Shown in pieces: positions 27,664 through 37,077 of a DNA stretch of 64,000 nt. Both the position numbers and the translations under genes were made by a program. Numbering within the stretch: the first letter of the stretch is position 1; every line of letters begins with the position of its first letter. Origin of the DNA: Anaerobiospirillum sp. NML120449 (GTDB taxonomy: Bacteria > Pseudomonadota > Gammaproteobacteria > Enterobacterales > Succinivibrionaceae); the NCBI RefSeq assembly GCF_023051105.1, contig NZ_JALKIL010000002.1, positions 175,361 to 239,360 of the forward strand, read 5' to 3'. The notes beneath the pieces were generated by a model. That model did not search any database and was not told the DNA's origin. It saw nothing but the letters and a program-made list of their open reading frames with translations.

Positions 27664-27778
27664 ACTGGTCTGCCTGAGTCTCAGATGGGGGGTGGCTGTC
27701 AGGGGCGTCCGCTGACAGTCCGTTACTGGTATGCCCGCTCCTCAGATGGGGGATGGCTGTCAGCGGCGGGCGCTGACA
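27664..27778. repeat. 61-bp tandem duplication at the end of the exporter gene
   Basis: Positions 27664-27717 and 27725-27778 are near-identical with a constant 61-bp offset. The second copy encodes the last residues and stop codon of the exporter; the first lies just beyond the stop. Confidence 0.8.
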
Positions 27779-29213
27779 TGGCGATGTGTGCACTCTGCGG
27801 GGCAATGCTGCAGGCAGGGCCTGCAGCCGCAGCAGTGGCCGCAGTGGCCGCTGCCACTGCCGGGCTGGGCTGCGCGGCTGTGTTGCTGCCGTCCATGGCG
27901 GCACTCTCACGTTCGCGCTGAGCCTGAACGGCGCGCTCAGCTGCGTGGGCCTGAGCTGAGGCTGTCTGCTCACGGCGCTGCCTTAATCCCATGGCGCCAG
28001 CCATGAAAGCCATGAGCATAAGGATGCAGCCTGATACATAGAACTGATGACTTATAGTCATGTATGAGGACACTACACCGGCCATAATAGGGCCCATCAT
28101 GCTTCCAAACTGACCTGCCATGGTCATGGCACCAAAGGCGCGTCCCTTGAAATCACTGGTGGTGGCCACAGACAGAGCCGAGTTCAGTGATGGCAGTACG
28201 CCCACAATGAACATGCCAAGGAAGCCTGAGAAAATCAGCAGGGTGCTGTAGGTGGTCGCCACGCCCTGCAGGGCTACAAATATGCCCGAGCAGCTCAGGG
28301 TAATCACAAGGGCAGGGAAAAAGCCCCGGCGCTGACCAAACATACCCCACAGCGGCGCTATCAGGGCGCCAATCAGTGGTGGCAGGGAGGTGGCAATGCC
28401 TGCGTACAGGCCTGCATTTTCGTAGCCTCCCATCATCTCGGCTACATACAGTGCCATAAGAGGGCCGGTGGCGAGCATGGCCATCTGAAAGGTGAAGAAC
28501 AGCAGCAGAATCTGGCTTATGGAAGGGGTAGTAAGACAGAATTTGAGGTCCTGGATAATGCTGGTGTTGTTGCGGGCTGACTGAGTACTTGTTTTATCCT
28601 CTGGAGTAAGCCAGGTGATGATGACCACAATAGCAAGATAGACACCGGCAATGAGAAATGATGAGCGATAGCCGTAGATATCGGCAAGCAGACCGCCAAT
28701 CAGGGGGCCACTTACGGTACCTGCAAGCTGGGAGGAGTGAATGATGCTCATGGAGGTGCCAAGACGCTCACGGGGACTTTGCTGGGCCACCATGGAGAGT
28801 ACCACCGGCAGATAACCGTTGGCAAAGCCCTGCAGTATTCTGATAAAGAGCAGTTGCACAGGAGCTGTTACCAGACCACCGGCCGTGTAGCACAGGCACA
28901 GCAGAAAGGAGGCGCGCAGGGCCATGGATTTTTTGCCTTTGACATCAGAAATCTTGCCCCATACAGGAGCCATTATGCCGGCAATAAGAAAGCATGAGGA
29001 GAAAACGAGGGCCGACCACATCTCAATATCTTCTTTGGGTGCGCCAAGTTCAAGCAGATATACCGGCAGGAAAGGTACGCACATGGTATAGCTTGAGGAG
29101 GTGAAGAAGATGCAGGTGGCAAAAATCGATAATTTGACTGACCAGGACATAGAGAGTGCAAAAAAACAGGGAAATGACTGTTGCCGGTCATCTGGCATGC
29201 AGCAGCGCAGCAC
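27723..29213 (-). CDS. MFS exporter, MdtG-like
   Basis: A 12-helix major facilitator transporter, up to 496 residues, most like the drug exporter MdtG. Visible features are PFLPVYLLELGAP, the MWSALVFSSCFLIAGIMAPVWG segment, the loop 2-3 motif GKISDVKGKK (motif A, Asp and Arg/Lys conserved) and GPLIGGLLADIYGYRSSF (motif C region). The C-terminal 75 residues after the last helix are a low-complexity Ala/Gln/Arg tail that reaches into a 61-bp duplication. The start is unsure: GTG at 29213, ATG at 29198 or ATG at 29150 are all possible and none has a good ribosome binding site. Substrate unknown. Confidence 0.8.
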   Translation of the reverse strand: MLRCCMPDDRQQSFPCFFALSMSWSVKLSIFATCIFFTSSSYTMCVPFLPVYLLELGAPKEDIEMWSALVFSSCFLIAGIMAPVWGKISDVKGKKSMALRASFLLCLCYTAGGLVTAPVQLLFIRILQGFANGYLPVVLSMVAQQSPRERLGTSMSIIHSSQLAGTVSGPLIGGLLADIYGYRSSFLIAGVYLAIVVIITWLTPEDKTSTQSARNNTSIIQDLKFCLTTPSISQILLLFFTFQMAMLATGPLMALYVAEMMGGYENAGLYAGIATSLPPLIGALIAPLWGMFGQRRGFFPALVITLSCSGIFVALQGVATTYSTLLIFSGFLGMFIVGVLPSLNSALSVATTSDFKGRAFGAMTMAGQFGSMMGPIMAGVVSSYMTISHQFYVSGCILMLMAFMAGAMGLRQRREQTASAQAHAAERAVQAQRERESAAMDGSNTAAQPSPAVAAATAATAAAAGPACSIAPQSAHIAMSAPAADSHPPSEERAYQ

Positions 29214-29681
29214 ACAAAGGAGGTCTTATGGCTGTTAACGGGCAGTCATAACTGCCCGGAGTGGTTCTGCAGGCGTACTGTATGGAGACCGGTATGGTAG
29301 GGGCCGTGATTATCTGGTTGTTTTACAGGGAAAATCTGGCGGGCAATATCACCAGGGCTGTGAGGGCTGATCCTCAGAGCTGGTGGCGTGTGAAGGAGTG
29401 CAGATTATATGCTGTTGACTGATGCTCAAATAATCAGGAAAAGGGAAAATGACTGCATGGCCGGAAATGGTCGCGGCTATGGTGGTAAGAAGCTGCCTCT
29501 GACTGCAGTAAGGTAATGCCGGTCTCATGCGCGGGCGCAGCATCAGTGCCGGGCGGCATTTGCGCTGTGCGTGCAGGTCTGGGCTTTGCGCTGTCAGCTG
29601 CCGCCGGCAACAGGCAAAAGCCGGATGAAAGCCTGATCTGCAGCTGTGAACTGCCAGAATTTCAGTATCACAGGCACGGTG

Positions 29682-29707
29682 AAAATAAGGCAGCCTTAAG
29701 GGCTGCC
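29682..29707 (-). terminator. Second terminator downstream of pssA
   Basis: GGCAGCC (29689-29695) pairs with GGCTGCC (29701-29707) across 5 nt. On the minus strand it is followed by TTATTTT. Confidence 0.6.
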
Positions 29708-29801
29708 ATGCTCAGTACAGTCCATGACGCAGGTCAGAGCAGACTTCAATACACACAGCCAAATCATACGAAAGAATAATTGCGGCCCTGGGAGCGTTGA
29801 T

Positions 29802-29828
29802 AAAAAAGCCCCTGTTTCCGGGCTTTTG
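29802..29828. terminator. First terminator downstream of pssA
   Basis: AAAAGCCC pairs with GGGCTTTT across an 8-nt loop, with six T residues on the minus-strand exit side. Confidence 0.75.
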
Positions 29829-30060
29829 TGACCTGGATCGAGGGGCCTTGCTGTACTTGTCACTTCAAGGTGCATCAGTACAGCCTTTTGTAAAGAAATG
29901 AGTCAGAAGCTGCGCAGTGGCCCGGCGGGCTGCCAGGCGGGCAAGGCAGCTGCCCGGGGCGGCAGCTGCGCTTCAGCATGGCGCCGTATTGCTGCCGCAT
30001 TGCTGCTGTATGGCGCCGCATTGCTGCCGCGTGGGCGCCGTATGGCGCTCACGTGGCGGG

Positions 30061-31440
30061 TCAGAGCAGCTTCTTGAGGATGAAGGAGGCGCGCAGGCGG
30101 CGTACCTTCTTGAGAATCTTCTGAACCTGCTCAGGGTAATCCTCGAATTTCTCCAGATCATTGACTGAGTTCATGCGGGTGGTATGACGCAGTATGTACT
30201 GCTTTTCATGCATGAACTTTTCCTGGAGCAGGTGGTTGGGATCATGGACAAAAAGACCGTTCTCAAGATCCAGACCCCAGGCGCGCGGATTAAGATTGTT
30301 GCCCGTAATTACGGCCAGATGACGATCGATGAAAATACCCTTGAGATGGTAGGTATTGATGCCGTCACGCCACAGGTAGACATTGAGTTTGCCTGATTCA
30401 ATGTGTCTGTGCTGTCTGGTCAGCAGATCACGCAGATTCTGCTCATAGACATAAGGAATGGCACCAATGGTGGAGAAGCTCTGCTCAGGTGGAATATAGA
30501 AGTCATTGGCCACCTTGTCGCCTACCACAATGGTCACCTCAACATCGCGATCCAGCGCCATCTCCAGATGCTCCTGAAGTATGCGTGGCGGGTTGAAATA
30601 AGGGGTGCAGATGAAAATCTGCTTACGTGCCGAATCAAGGGCCCAGAGAATGGAGCGGTTGAGCTGATTGTTGCGCTTGCCAAGGCCTGCAAGAGGAGTA
30701 ATGCCTACCTCATCATCCTTTATGCGTCTTGAGCTCTTGAAGGAATACTGGCTGCGGGCCAGACTGCGCTGCAGAGCCTTGATCTCGCCTCTGATATCAC
30801 GGGCAGGTCTGATATTGCCCTGAGAAAAGTCCTGAACAGCAAAATTCTGGTGAAATGCTTCGTTGGTGTAGTGACACATGGTGTCAGCAAGCTCACGGGA
30901 GTGAATCTCGTGATAGCGGTCAAGGCGGTACTTTTCTTTGTTGTAGTTGAGGTAAACCTTGTTGATGCTGGCACCTGAGTACAGCACAGTGTCATCAAAA
31001 ACAAAGCCCTTGAGGTGCATGACGCCAAAGAGCTCACGTCTTTTGACCGGTACACCGTAAACGGCAGGCGGATGGTCAACATCAGCAGCATAGGAGGCAT
31101 ACATCTGCGCATTGGTGCGCTGTTCGCCCTTTCCACCAATAAGACCGCGCTGAGCACGGTGGAAGTCTACATATACTCTGATATACAGCTGGGGATTACG
31201 CTTTTGAGCCTCGTACAGCGCCTGCATGATCTCATTGCCGGCCTCATCGTCCTGCAGATAGAGCATGGTCATCATAATGCGCTCGCGAGCCTGTGAGATA
31301 AGCTCGAGAATACGCTGATGAAAGCTGGTAGGGCGCTCCAGAACAGTGTAGTCACTGGCCTTTACTGGAATCTGCGGCAGCTGCTGCAGTCTGGTCTGAC
31401 TGTAAAGAGCGTTAGGTAAACTGTTTTTAAACCAAAACAT
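30061..31440 (-). CDS. pssA: CDP-diacylglycerol-serine O-phosphatidyltransferase
   Basis: A 459-residue phosphatidylserine synthase of the phospholipase D superfamily. It joins CDP-diacylglycerol and serine, the first step to phosphatidylethanolamine, and works at the membrane surface. Two HKD motifs are visible: HLKGFVFDD...GAS with His142 and HLKGIFID...GNNLNPRAWGLDLEN with His365. The flanking blocks VDFHRAQRG, TPLAGLGK and CTPYFNPP match E. coli PssA along its whole length (451). The start at 31440 (MFWFKNSL) aligns with the E. coli N-terminus. The frame is open 78 codons further, but that extension is Ala/Pro/Cys-rich and unconserved. The ribosome binding site is weak at every option. 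Confidence 0.93.
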   Translation of the reverse strand: MFWFKNSLPNALYSQTRLQQLPQIPVKASDYTVLERPTSFHQRILELISQARERIMMTMLYLQDDEAGNEIMQALYEAQKRNPQLYIRVYVDFHRAQRGLIGGKGEQRTNAQMYASYAADVDHPPAVYGVPVKRRELFGVMHLKGFVFDDTVLYSGASINKVYLNYNKEKYRLDRYHEIHSRELADTMCHYTNEAFHQNFAVQDFSQGNIRPARDIRGEIKALQRSLARSQYSFKSSRRIKDDEVGITPLAGLGKRNNQLNRSILWALDSARKQIFICTPYFNPPRILQEHLEMALDRDVEVTIVVGDKVANDFYIPPEQSFSTIGAIPYVYEQNLRDLLTRQHRHIESGKLNVYLWRDGINTYHLKGIFIDRHLAVITGNNLNPRAWGLDLENGLFVHDPNHLLQEKFMHEKQYILRHTTRMNSVNDLEKFEDYPEQVQKILKKVRRLRASFILKKLL

Positions 31441-31779
31441 GAACTTTAAACTAAAACGAAGCTTTGATAATGCCAGACCCTGACTCACTGGCATGGTACA
31501 GACAGCACACACAGCAGGCAGTGTGATGTATTTGTGCTTACAGAACCTCAGGGGATCGGCCATAAGTGGCGCCTGCTCCGGCGCTGGCGTTGCGCTGCAG
31601 GCGGCGGGGGCATGAGATGGCCCTTGCAGGCCCTGGCCGCGCCTTGGCATGGTGGCGGCCTGGGCATGAGCCATGGTGATGGCCCGGTTCCGTTACTGAA
31701 AATAATATCAGCAGCACTCCCATTATATGCATACTGCCTCCCGGTCGTAAGTCCGGGACTGTGAGGTCAGAGTATGTCC
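31441..31779. other. pssA-aminopeptidase spacer
   Basis: About 340 bp with nothing I can name. No terminator is visible after the aminopeptidase gene, so pssA may receive read-through from it. Confidence 0.35.
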
Positions 31780-33708
31780 TTATACTGGTGCTGTAGCCTC
31801 GGCAAGATAGCTTACTTCCATATCGGACATGGTGGTTGCGGCATTTTTGATAATGGTATGAACATTCTGATGATAGCTGTTAAGCCAGCTGCGCTCAGCC
31901 GGAGTGAGCATCTCACGAATGATAAGTCGGGTGTCAAAAGGAACCAGAGTCAGAGGCTCAAAGCACAGCATGTGCTGACAGCCCGGCTGGCTGCACTGGC
32001 AGACTTCATAGAGGTTCTCAAGACGGATACCGTACTCATTGTCCTCATAGTAGCCAGGCTCAATAGAGGTAACCATGCCCACTTCAAGAGGCACGGTTGA
32101 GCTGCGGGTAGAGATATTGTGCGGACCTTCGTGTACGCCCAGAACATGGCCTACACCATGACCGGTACCGTGTTCGTAGTCAAAGCCCTCAGACCACAGC
32201 GGACGGCGGGCGATGGCATCAAGCTGCAGACCGCAGGTGCCGCGTGGAAATACGGTTGAAGCCAGAGCAATATGTCCCTTGAGTACCAGGGTATACATAA
32301 GCTGCATCTGCTCGGTAACACCAGGACCTACCAGTACGGTACGGGTAATGTCAGTGGTACCTTCCATGAACTGACTGCCAGAGTCAATAAGATAAAGAGG
32401 ATCGTGACCCATTTTGCGTGGTGCGGCTACTTCGGCATGATTGTAGTGGCACATGGCGGCATTAGGGCCGAGGGCAGAAATGGTGGCAAAGGAAGGCTCA
32501 ATGTAATCGCCCTCAATCTTGCGGAACTTCTCAGCCTTTTCAGCCAGAACGGCCTCATCAAGATCCTCAACACGGCGCAGATAGGCCTCAACATCAGTGA
32601 TGTTTTCAGGTCTGGTAACATCATCAAGCCAGGCAAGGAAGCGGCACATGGCTACGCCATCCTTAAGATGGGCCTTGTGTTCACCTGCAAGCTCGGTAGG
32701 GTTCTTGGTAGCCATTGGCAGCTCGCACAGACCCATGCCTTCAACCACCTGGGCACCCTTGCTCTCAAGGGCCTGGAAGATGTGAGCATTGGTGCTGCGG
32801 GAGTCGACATAAACCTTGCAGCTGGCGTTGGACAGACGGTCGAGCACGTCATCAAAACCGGCCTCAGGGAAGATATCGATATGACCTACGTGATCTTCAA
32901 GGCTGGCCTGAACCTCATCGCTTAAATGATCAAGATTGAGGTACCACTCAACAGCCTCATTGGCATAGGCCACCAGACGGCAGTTGATAACAGGCAGGCA
33001 TTCACGGTCACGGCCACGGATGTTGAGCAGCCAGCAGACTGTTTCCGGACGGGAAATGATGGTGGCATCAAGGCCACGGTCGCGCAGGGACCTGGCAAGG
33101 TTCTTACGCTTTTGCAGACTTGGGCAGCCGTTGAATTCATCAGGGAAGATCTCAACTGGTGAGCATACGGCGCCTGGTCGGTCCTTCCACACCAGATCAA
33201 GGAGGTTTTCCTCAAGAGCTACCAGCTCGATACCGGACAATTCCAGATCCTTTTTGAGCTGTTTGTAGTACTGGAAGCTGATGCAGCGCAGATCAACGCC
33301 GACACGGGCCTTCTTTGGCAGCACGGCTACCAGCCAGTCGGCAGGTTTGACCTCGGCAAAGTTGAAGCTGTTGTAGACAGATCCGTCTACCTGCTCCTTG
33401 ACCTGCACCTTGTAGCGACCGTCAACAAATACGGCCTGTGCACGGTCAATGGTAAGCATCTCGTGCTCATCCTTGCGGCTGCTGATCTCAACAGGGAATT
33501 CTTCTTTCTGGCTTATGCTGACACAGACATAGCCTGCTGAACCGGTAAAGCCGGTCAGGGTAGCAATGCGCTCGCAGTCAGGAGTCAGATCACCTGAGAG
33601 GTATTCGTCATCATGAGGGATCAGCATGGCATCAAGCTCGTGCTCTCTGAGCTGTTCCTTGAGGGATTCCAGCAGGTCGAGTGATTCGTCTTGAATATTG
33701 TCTGTCAT
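31780..33708 (-). CDS. Xaa-Pro aminopeptidase (M24B, long form)
   Basis: A 642-residue cytoplasmic metallopeptidase that removes N-terminal residues linked to proline. Like eukaryotic-type XPNPEP1 and bacterial homologues near 600 residues, it has two creatinase-like N-terminal domains (about 10-320) and a C-terminal pita-bread domain. The metal ligands are in place: Asp in LIDSGSQF, Asp in TTDITRT, His in HGVGHVLGVHEGPH, Glu in TSIEPGYY and Glu in GIRLEN. It differs from the shorter E. coli PepP (441). AAGGA lies about 10 nt before the ATG. A 3 x 32-bp repeat array starts 28 bp upstream. Confidence 0.92.
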   Translation of the reverse strand: MTDNIQDESLDLLESLKEQLREHELDAMLIPHDDEYLSGDLTPDCERIATLTGFTGSAGYVCVSISQKEEFPVEISSRKDEHEMLTIDRAQAVFVDGRYKVQVKEQVDGSVYNSFNFAEVKPADWLVAVLPKKARVGVDLRCISFQYYKQLKKDLELSGIELVALEENLLDLVWKDRPGAVCSPVEIFPDEFNGCPSLQKRKNLARSLRDRGLDATIISRPETVCWLLNIRGRDRECLPVINCRLVAYANEAVEWYLNLDHLSDEVQASLEDHVGHIDIFPEAGFDDVLDRLSNASCKVYVDSRSTNAHIFQALESKGAQVVEGMGLCELPMATKNPTELAGEHKAHLKDGVAMCRFLAWLDDVTRPENITDVEAYLRRVEDLDEAVLAEKAEKFRKIEGDYIEPSFATISALGPNAAMCHYNHAEVAAPRKMGHDPLYLIDSGSQFMEGTTDITRTVLVGPGVTEQMQLMYTLVLKGHIALASTVFPRGTCGLQLDAIARRPLWSEGFDYEHGTGHGVGHVLGVHEGPHNISTRSSTVPLEVGMVTSIEPGYYEDNEYGIRLENLYEVCQCSQPGCQHMLCFEPLTLVPFDTRLIIREMLTPAERSWLNSYHQNVHTIIKNAATTMSDMEVSYLAEATAPV

Positions 33709-33736
33709 AAGTAAGAAATCCTTTTCTATCCATCCC

Positions 33737-33832
33737 CATCAGGACATGGTCACATCGGGACAATGACCCATCAGGACATGGTCACATAAGGACAATGTCC
33801 CATCAGGATATGGTTACATCGGGACAATGTCC
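33737..33832. repeat. 32-bp tandem repeat array upstream of the aminopeptidase gene
   Basis: Three exact-period units starting at 33737, 33769 and 33801 (each begins CATCAGGA). Every unit contains a GGACAATG.CC core, which in copy 3 and its flank is the palindrome GGGACAATGTCCC. Confidence 0.9.
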
Positions 33833-33899
33833 CGTCATGACCACAGGCGGCCTGACAGGGCTCAGCCCTGGCAGCAGCCTGGCAGTCCTGTCTGCTCTC

Positions 33900-33925
33900 T
33901 GGCGCCTGCCAGCTGGCAGGCGCCA
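33900..33925. repeat. Perfect 26-bp palindrome
   Basis: TGGCGCCTGCCAG followed directly by its reverse complement, with no loop. It can form a cruciform or bind a dimeric protein. Confidence 0.8.
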
Positions 33926-34816
33926 TGACCTGTTTTGATGCTGTCCGGGCAGGTTGGTGCCGGGGCAGTGATAAATCCCACGCTGCATCCTGCAGCGTCT
34001 GTCCTCAGACGGGTGTAAGACTGCCGGGCGTTACCTGCAGGTATGCCTGCGGCAGGGCGCAGCTCAGTGCGCTCTGGTGACGGGGAGCTTTGCCTGCGGC
34101 GTCAGTCCGCACAATACCCCATATATTATCAAGGCCTGACTGATGGTCAGGCCGTGGCGGTAAGGCCATGCCCGTAAGGCCCTGCACAGCAGGGGCGGGC
34201 GCTCAGATGCACGGTCCTGACATCCTGAAACAGCTGCTGGGCAATATTTTCAGCAGCGCAGGCTGCATTAACTGTTAAGACCCCAGTCGTACTGGTAAGT
34301 TCCTTAGATTGACCGCATCTACTGCATGCCGGTTAATCGGCATGCAAATAAGCATAATAAACTTTGAGGGAACACATATTATACCTAATAACCAGATGGC
34401 GCAAATCAGGCTGTAATGTATCTATGAACATTCGCCTGAACCATGAATAAGGCAAATTTGAGACAGCTGCTGCCCTTTTGAGCAGCCCCATCCGCCTGTC
34501 CCATGCAGCCGCACCGGACAGTGGCCGTACGCCCTGGCCGGCAGCTGGCCGACCAGTATGGGCCGTGCGGCCAGGACGGGTGCCACTGGGCTGGTCATGG
34601 GGGTGCCCTGCCCTGGGCTGGTCCTGGGCCACGCTAAGTGGGGCGCTGGCGGGGGTAACTGCTGTGAGCAGGGGGCCGGGCGCTGATCTTTATCGATACA
34701 GCCTGTGCAGGTACGCGGCTTTTGCTTTAATATGATTACAGCCAGCCCGGCGGCCTGTCTTAAGGCAGTCTGTCTGTGGCTTTGAGGACCGGTTTTTCCA
34801 ATCATGAGGACTATAG

Positions 34817-36886
34817 ATGAGCGAGCATTTAACCAACCCACTGCTGTCTTTACAGGGACTGCCAAACTTTTCCAGCGTCAAGCCTGAGCATGTTTTAGAA
34901 GCTGTCAAAACAGCTATCGATAACAGCATTGCAACTGTAAAGTCTGTAGTCAAAACTCATGAGAACGATCCTACCTGGGACAATGTAATTGCCCCTGTTG
35001 AAGAGGCTGATGACCGCCTGTCCCGCATCTGGTCAGTGGTCTCCCATCTCAACAGCGTCTGCAATACTGAAGAGCTGCGTGAGGCCCATGACAGCTGCCT
35101 GCCTTTAATGGCCGAATACTCCACCTTTATTGGTCAGTACCGTCCACTTTGCGAGGTACTCAAGAAGATTCGCCGCTCCGACTCTTTCTCTCTTTTGACC
35201 AGGGCCCAGCGCAAGTCCATTGAAAATTCCCTGCGCGACTTCAAGTTAAGCGGTATCGACCTGCCTGATGACAAGCAGAAGCGCTTTGCTCAAATCGCCG
35301 CTGAGCTCTCCCAGCTGCAGTCAGACTTTGCCAATAATGTTCTGGATGCCACCAAGGCCTATGTCCTCAATGTAACCGACGAAAATGAGGTTAAGGGACT
35401 GCCTGCTGCCCAGATAAAGCAGGCCCGTGCCGAAGCTGAAAAGCGCGGTCTGCAGGGCATGGCCTTTACTCTTGATATCCCTTCCTATCTGCCATTCATG
35501 ACCTACGTGGAGAACCGTGAGCTGCGTCGTGAGCTGTATGTTGCCTACAATACCCGCGCCTCCGACAAGGGCCCTGATGCCGGCAAGTGGGATAATCAGG
35601 AGAATATCGACAAAATCATGCGCCTGCGCCATGAAGAGGCTCAGCTGCTTGGTTATGAAAGCTATGCTCACCTTTCTCTTGCTACCAAGATGGCCGACAC
35701 TCCTGAGGCTGTAATTGATTTCCTCAAGGATCTGGCCGTACGCTCCCATGCCCAGGGTCTCAAGGAAGTAGAGGAGCTGAGCGACTTTGCCCACAGAAAC
35801 GGTTTTGAGGGTGATCTGGAGCCATGGGATGTGGCTTTTTACTCCCAGAAGCTTTGCCAGGAGCAGTATTCCTATGATCCTCAGGAGCTGCGTCCTTACT
35901 TTGGTGTCTCCAGGGTTATCAACGGCCTGTTTGAGTGTACCGAACGCCTTTACAATGTCTCATTCCGCCCTCACTTTGGCGTGGATGTCTGGCATAAGGA
36001 TGTTAACTGCTACGATATTTACGATCGTTTCGGTTCGCGTATCGGCACTTTCTACATGGATCTCTTTGCCCGTGAGGGTAAGAGGGGCGGTGCCTGGATG
36101 GATGAGGCCATGAGCCGCCGCTACCGCTCAGACGGTTCCCTGCAGCTGCCGGTAGCCTATCTGGTGTGCAACTTCACCCCTCCTGTAGGTGACAAGGAAA
36201 GCCAGCTTACCCATGATGAAGTGGTAACCCTCTTCCATGAGTTTGGTCACGGCCTCAATCAGCTGCTGACCCGTATCGACATTGCTGATGTTTCCGGCAT
36301 CAACGGTGTTCCATGGGATGCAGTTGAGCTGCCAAGCCAGTTCTTTGAAAACTATGCCTGGCAGGAAGAGGTGCTCAAGTTCCTGTCTGCTCACGAAAAG
36401 ACAGGCGAGCCGCTGCCAAAGGAAAAGCTCGATGCTCTGATAAAGGCCCGTAATTTCGAGTCAGCCATGGCCATGTTAAGACAGCTGGAGTTTGGTCTTT
36501 TTGATTTCAGACTGCACCTTGAGTACGACCAGAACAAGGGTACCCGTGTCTACGAAATCTTAAAGGAGGTCAAGGATCTGGTAGCCGTGGTGCCACAGTT
36601 TGCCGATGCCCGCTTCCCTGACAGCTTCACCCACATTTTCGCCGGCGGCTATTCAGCCGGATACTACAGCTACAAGTGGGCTGAGGTGCTCGCTGCCGAT
36701 GCCTTTGGCCGCTTTGAAGAGGAAGGTATCTTCAACGCCAGGGCCGGTGAGGATTTCAAGGACTACATCCTTGCCTGTGGTGGTGCTGAGGACCCTATGC
36801 AGGGCTTTATTGCTTTCCGTGGCCGCAAGCCTGAGGTCGACGCCCTGCTGCGACAGAGCGGTATCTCTACTCCGGTGCAGAAGTAA
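34817..36886 (+). CDS. prlC: Oligopeptidase A
   Basis: A 689-residue cytoplasmic M3 zinc metallopeptidase that degrades signal peptides and other short peptides. The zinc motif HEFGH is at about 473-477 in VTLFHEFGHGLNQ, with the third ligand glutamate some 25 residues later in WDAVELPSQFFENY. The N-terminal PLLSLQGLPNFSSVKPEHV and the C-terminal FAGGYSAGYYSYKWAEVLAAD are typical. Length matches E. coli (680). TGAGGA lies 9 nt before the ATG. In E. coli prlC sits next to rsmJ; here rsmJ is 25 kb away. Confidence 0.96.
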   Translation: MSEHLTNPLLSLQGLPNFSSVKPEHVLEAVKTAIDNSIATVKSVVKTHENDPTWDNVIAPVEEADDRLSRIWSVVSHLNSVCNTEELREAHDSCLPLMAEYSTFIGQYRPLCEVLKKIRRSDSFSLLTRAQRKSIENSLRDFKLSGIDLPDDKQKRFAQIAAELSQLQSDFANNVLDATKAYVLNVTDENEVKGLPAAQIKQARAEAEKRGLQGMAFTLDIPSYLPFMTYVENRELRRELYVAYNTRASDKGPDAGKWDNQENIDKIMRLRHEEAQLLGYESYAHLSLATKMADTPEAVIDFLKDLAVRSHAQGLKEVEELSDFAHRNGFEGDLEPWDVAFYSQKLCQEQYSYDPQELRPYFGVSRVINGLFECTERLYNVSFRPHFGVDVWHKDVNCYDIYDRFGSRIGTFYMDLFAREGKRGGAWMDEAMSRRYRSDGSLQLPVAYLVCNFTPPVGDKESQLTHDEVVTLFHEFGHGLNQLLTRIDIADVSGINGVPWDAVELPSQFFENYAWQEEVLKFLSAHEKTGEPLPKEKLDALIKARNFESAMAMLRQLEFGLFDFRLHLEYDQNKGTRVYEILKEVKDLVAVVPQFADARFPDSFTHIFAGGYSAGYYSYKWAEVLAADAFGRFEEEGIFNARAGEDFKDYILACGGAEDPMQGFIAFRGRKPEVDALLRQSGISTPVQK

Positions 36887-36954
36887 TAAAGGGCCAGATG
36901 CCAGGGCAGGGCAGCCTCTGCCCAGGGCTGCGCTGGCCCTGACCTGAGACCATG

Positions 36955-36992
36955 AAAAAAGGCAGATCCTGATTACAGGATCTGCCTTTTTT
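36955..36992. terminator. Bidirectional terminator between prlC and menA
   Basis: GGCAGATCCT (36961-36970) pairs perfectly with AGGATCTGCC (36977-36986), flanked by six A and six T. It serves both convergent genes. Confidence 0.92.
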
Positions 36993-37077
36993 GTGGCCGC
37001 CAGACGGCAGACGGCCGCACAGCCTGCAGCGGCAGGGCGGCGCTGTCGCTTTGCTGGGTGCAGGGCTGTGGGGCGGG

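Larger units (their letters stand above)
29214..30060. other. Exporter-pssA spacer
   Basis: 847 bp with no called gene. It carries two pssA-side terminators (29682-29707 and 29802-29828). A plus-strand AAGGAGG precedes a 7-codon ORF (29228-29251) overlapping a CGGGCAG/CTGCCCG hairpin. A short repeated ATGGCGCCG/ATTGCTGC sequence lies near 29978-30055. Confidence 0.5.
33709..34816. other. Aminopeptidase-prlC divergent spacer rich in palindromes
   Basis: 1.1 kb without a gene. It contains the 32-bp array (33737-33832), a perfect 26-bp palindrome (33900-33925), and hairpins at 33980-33998 (ACGCTGCA/TGCAGCGT), 34133-34153 (GGCCTGAC/GTCAGGCC) and 34323-34346 (TGCATGCCG/CGGCATGCA). None has a T-run. 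Confidence 0.55.
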
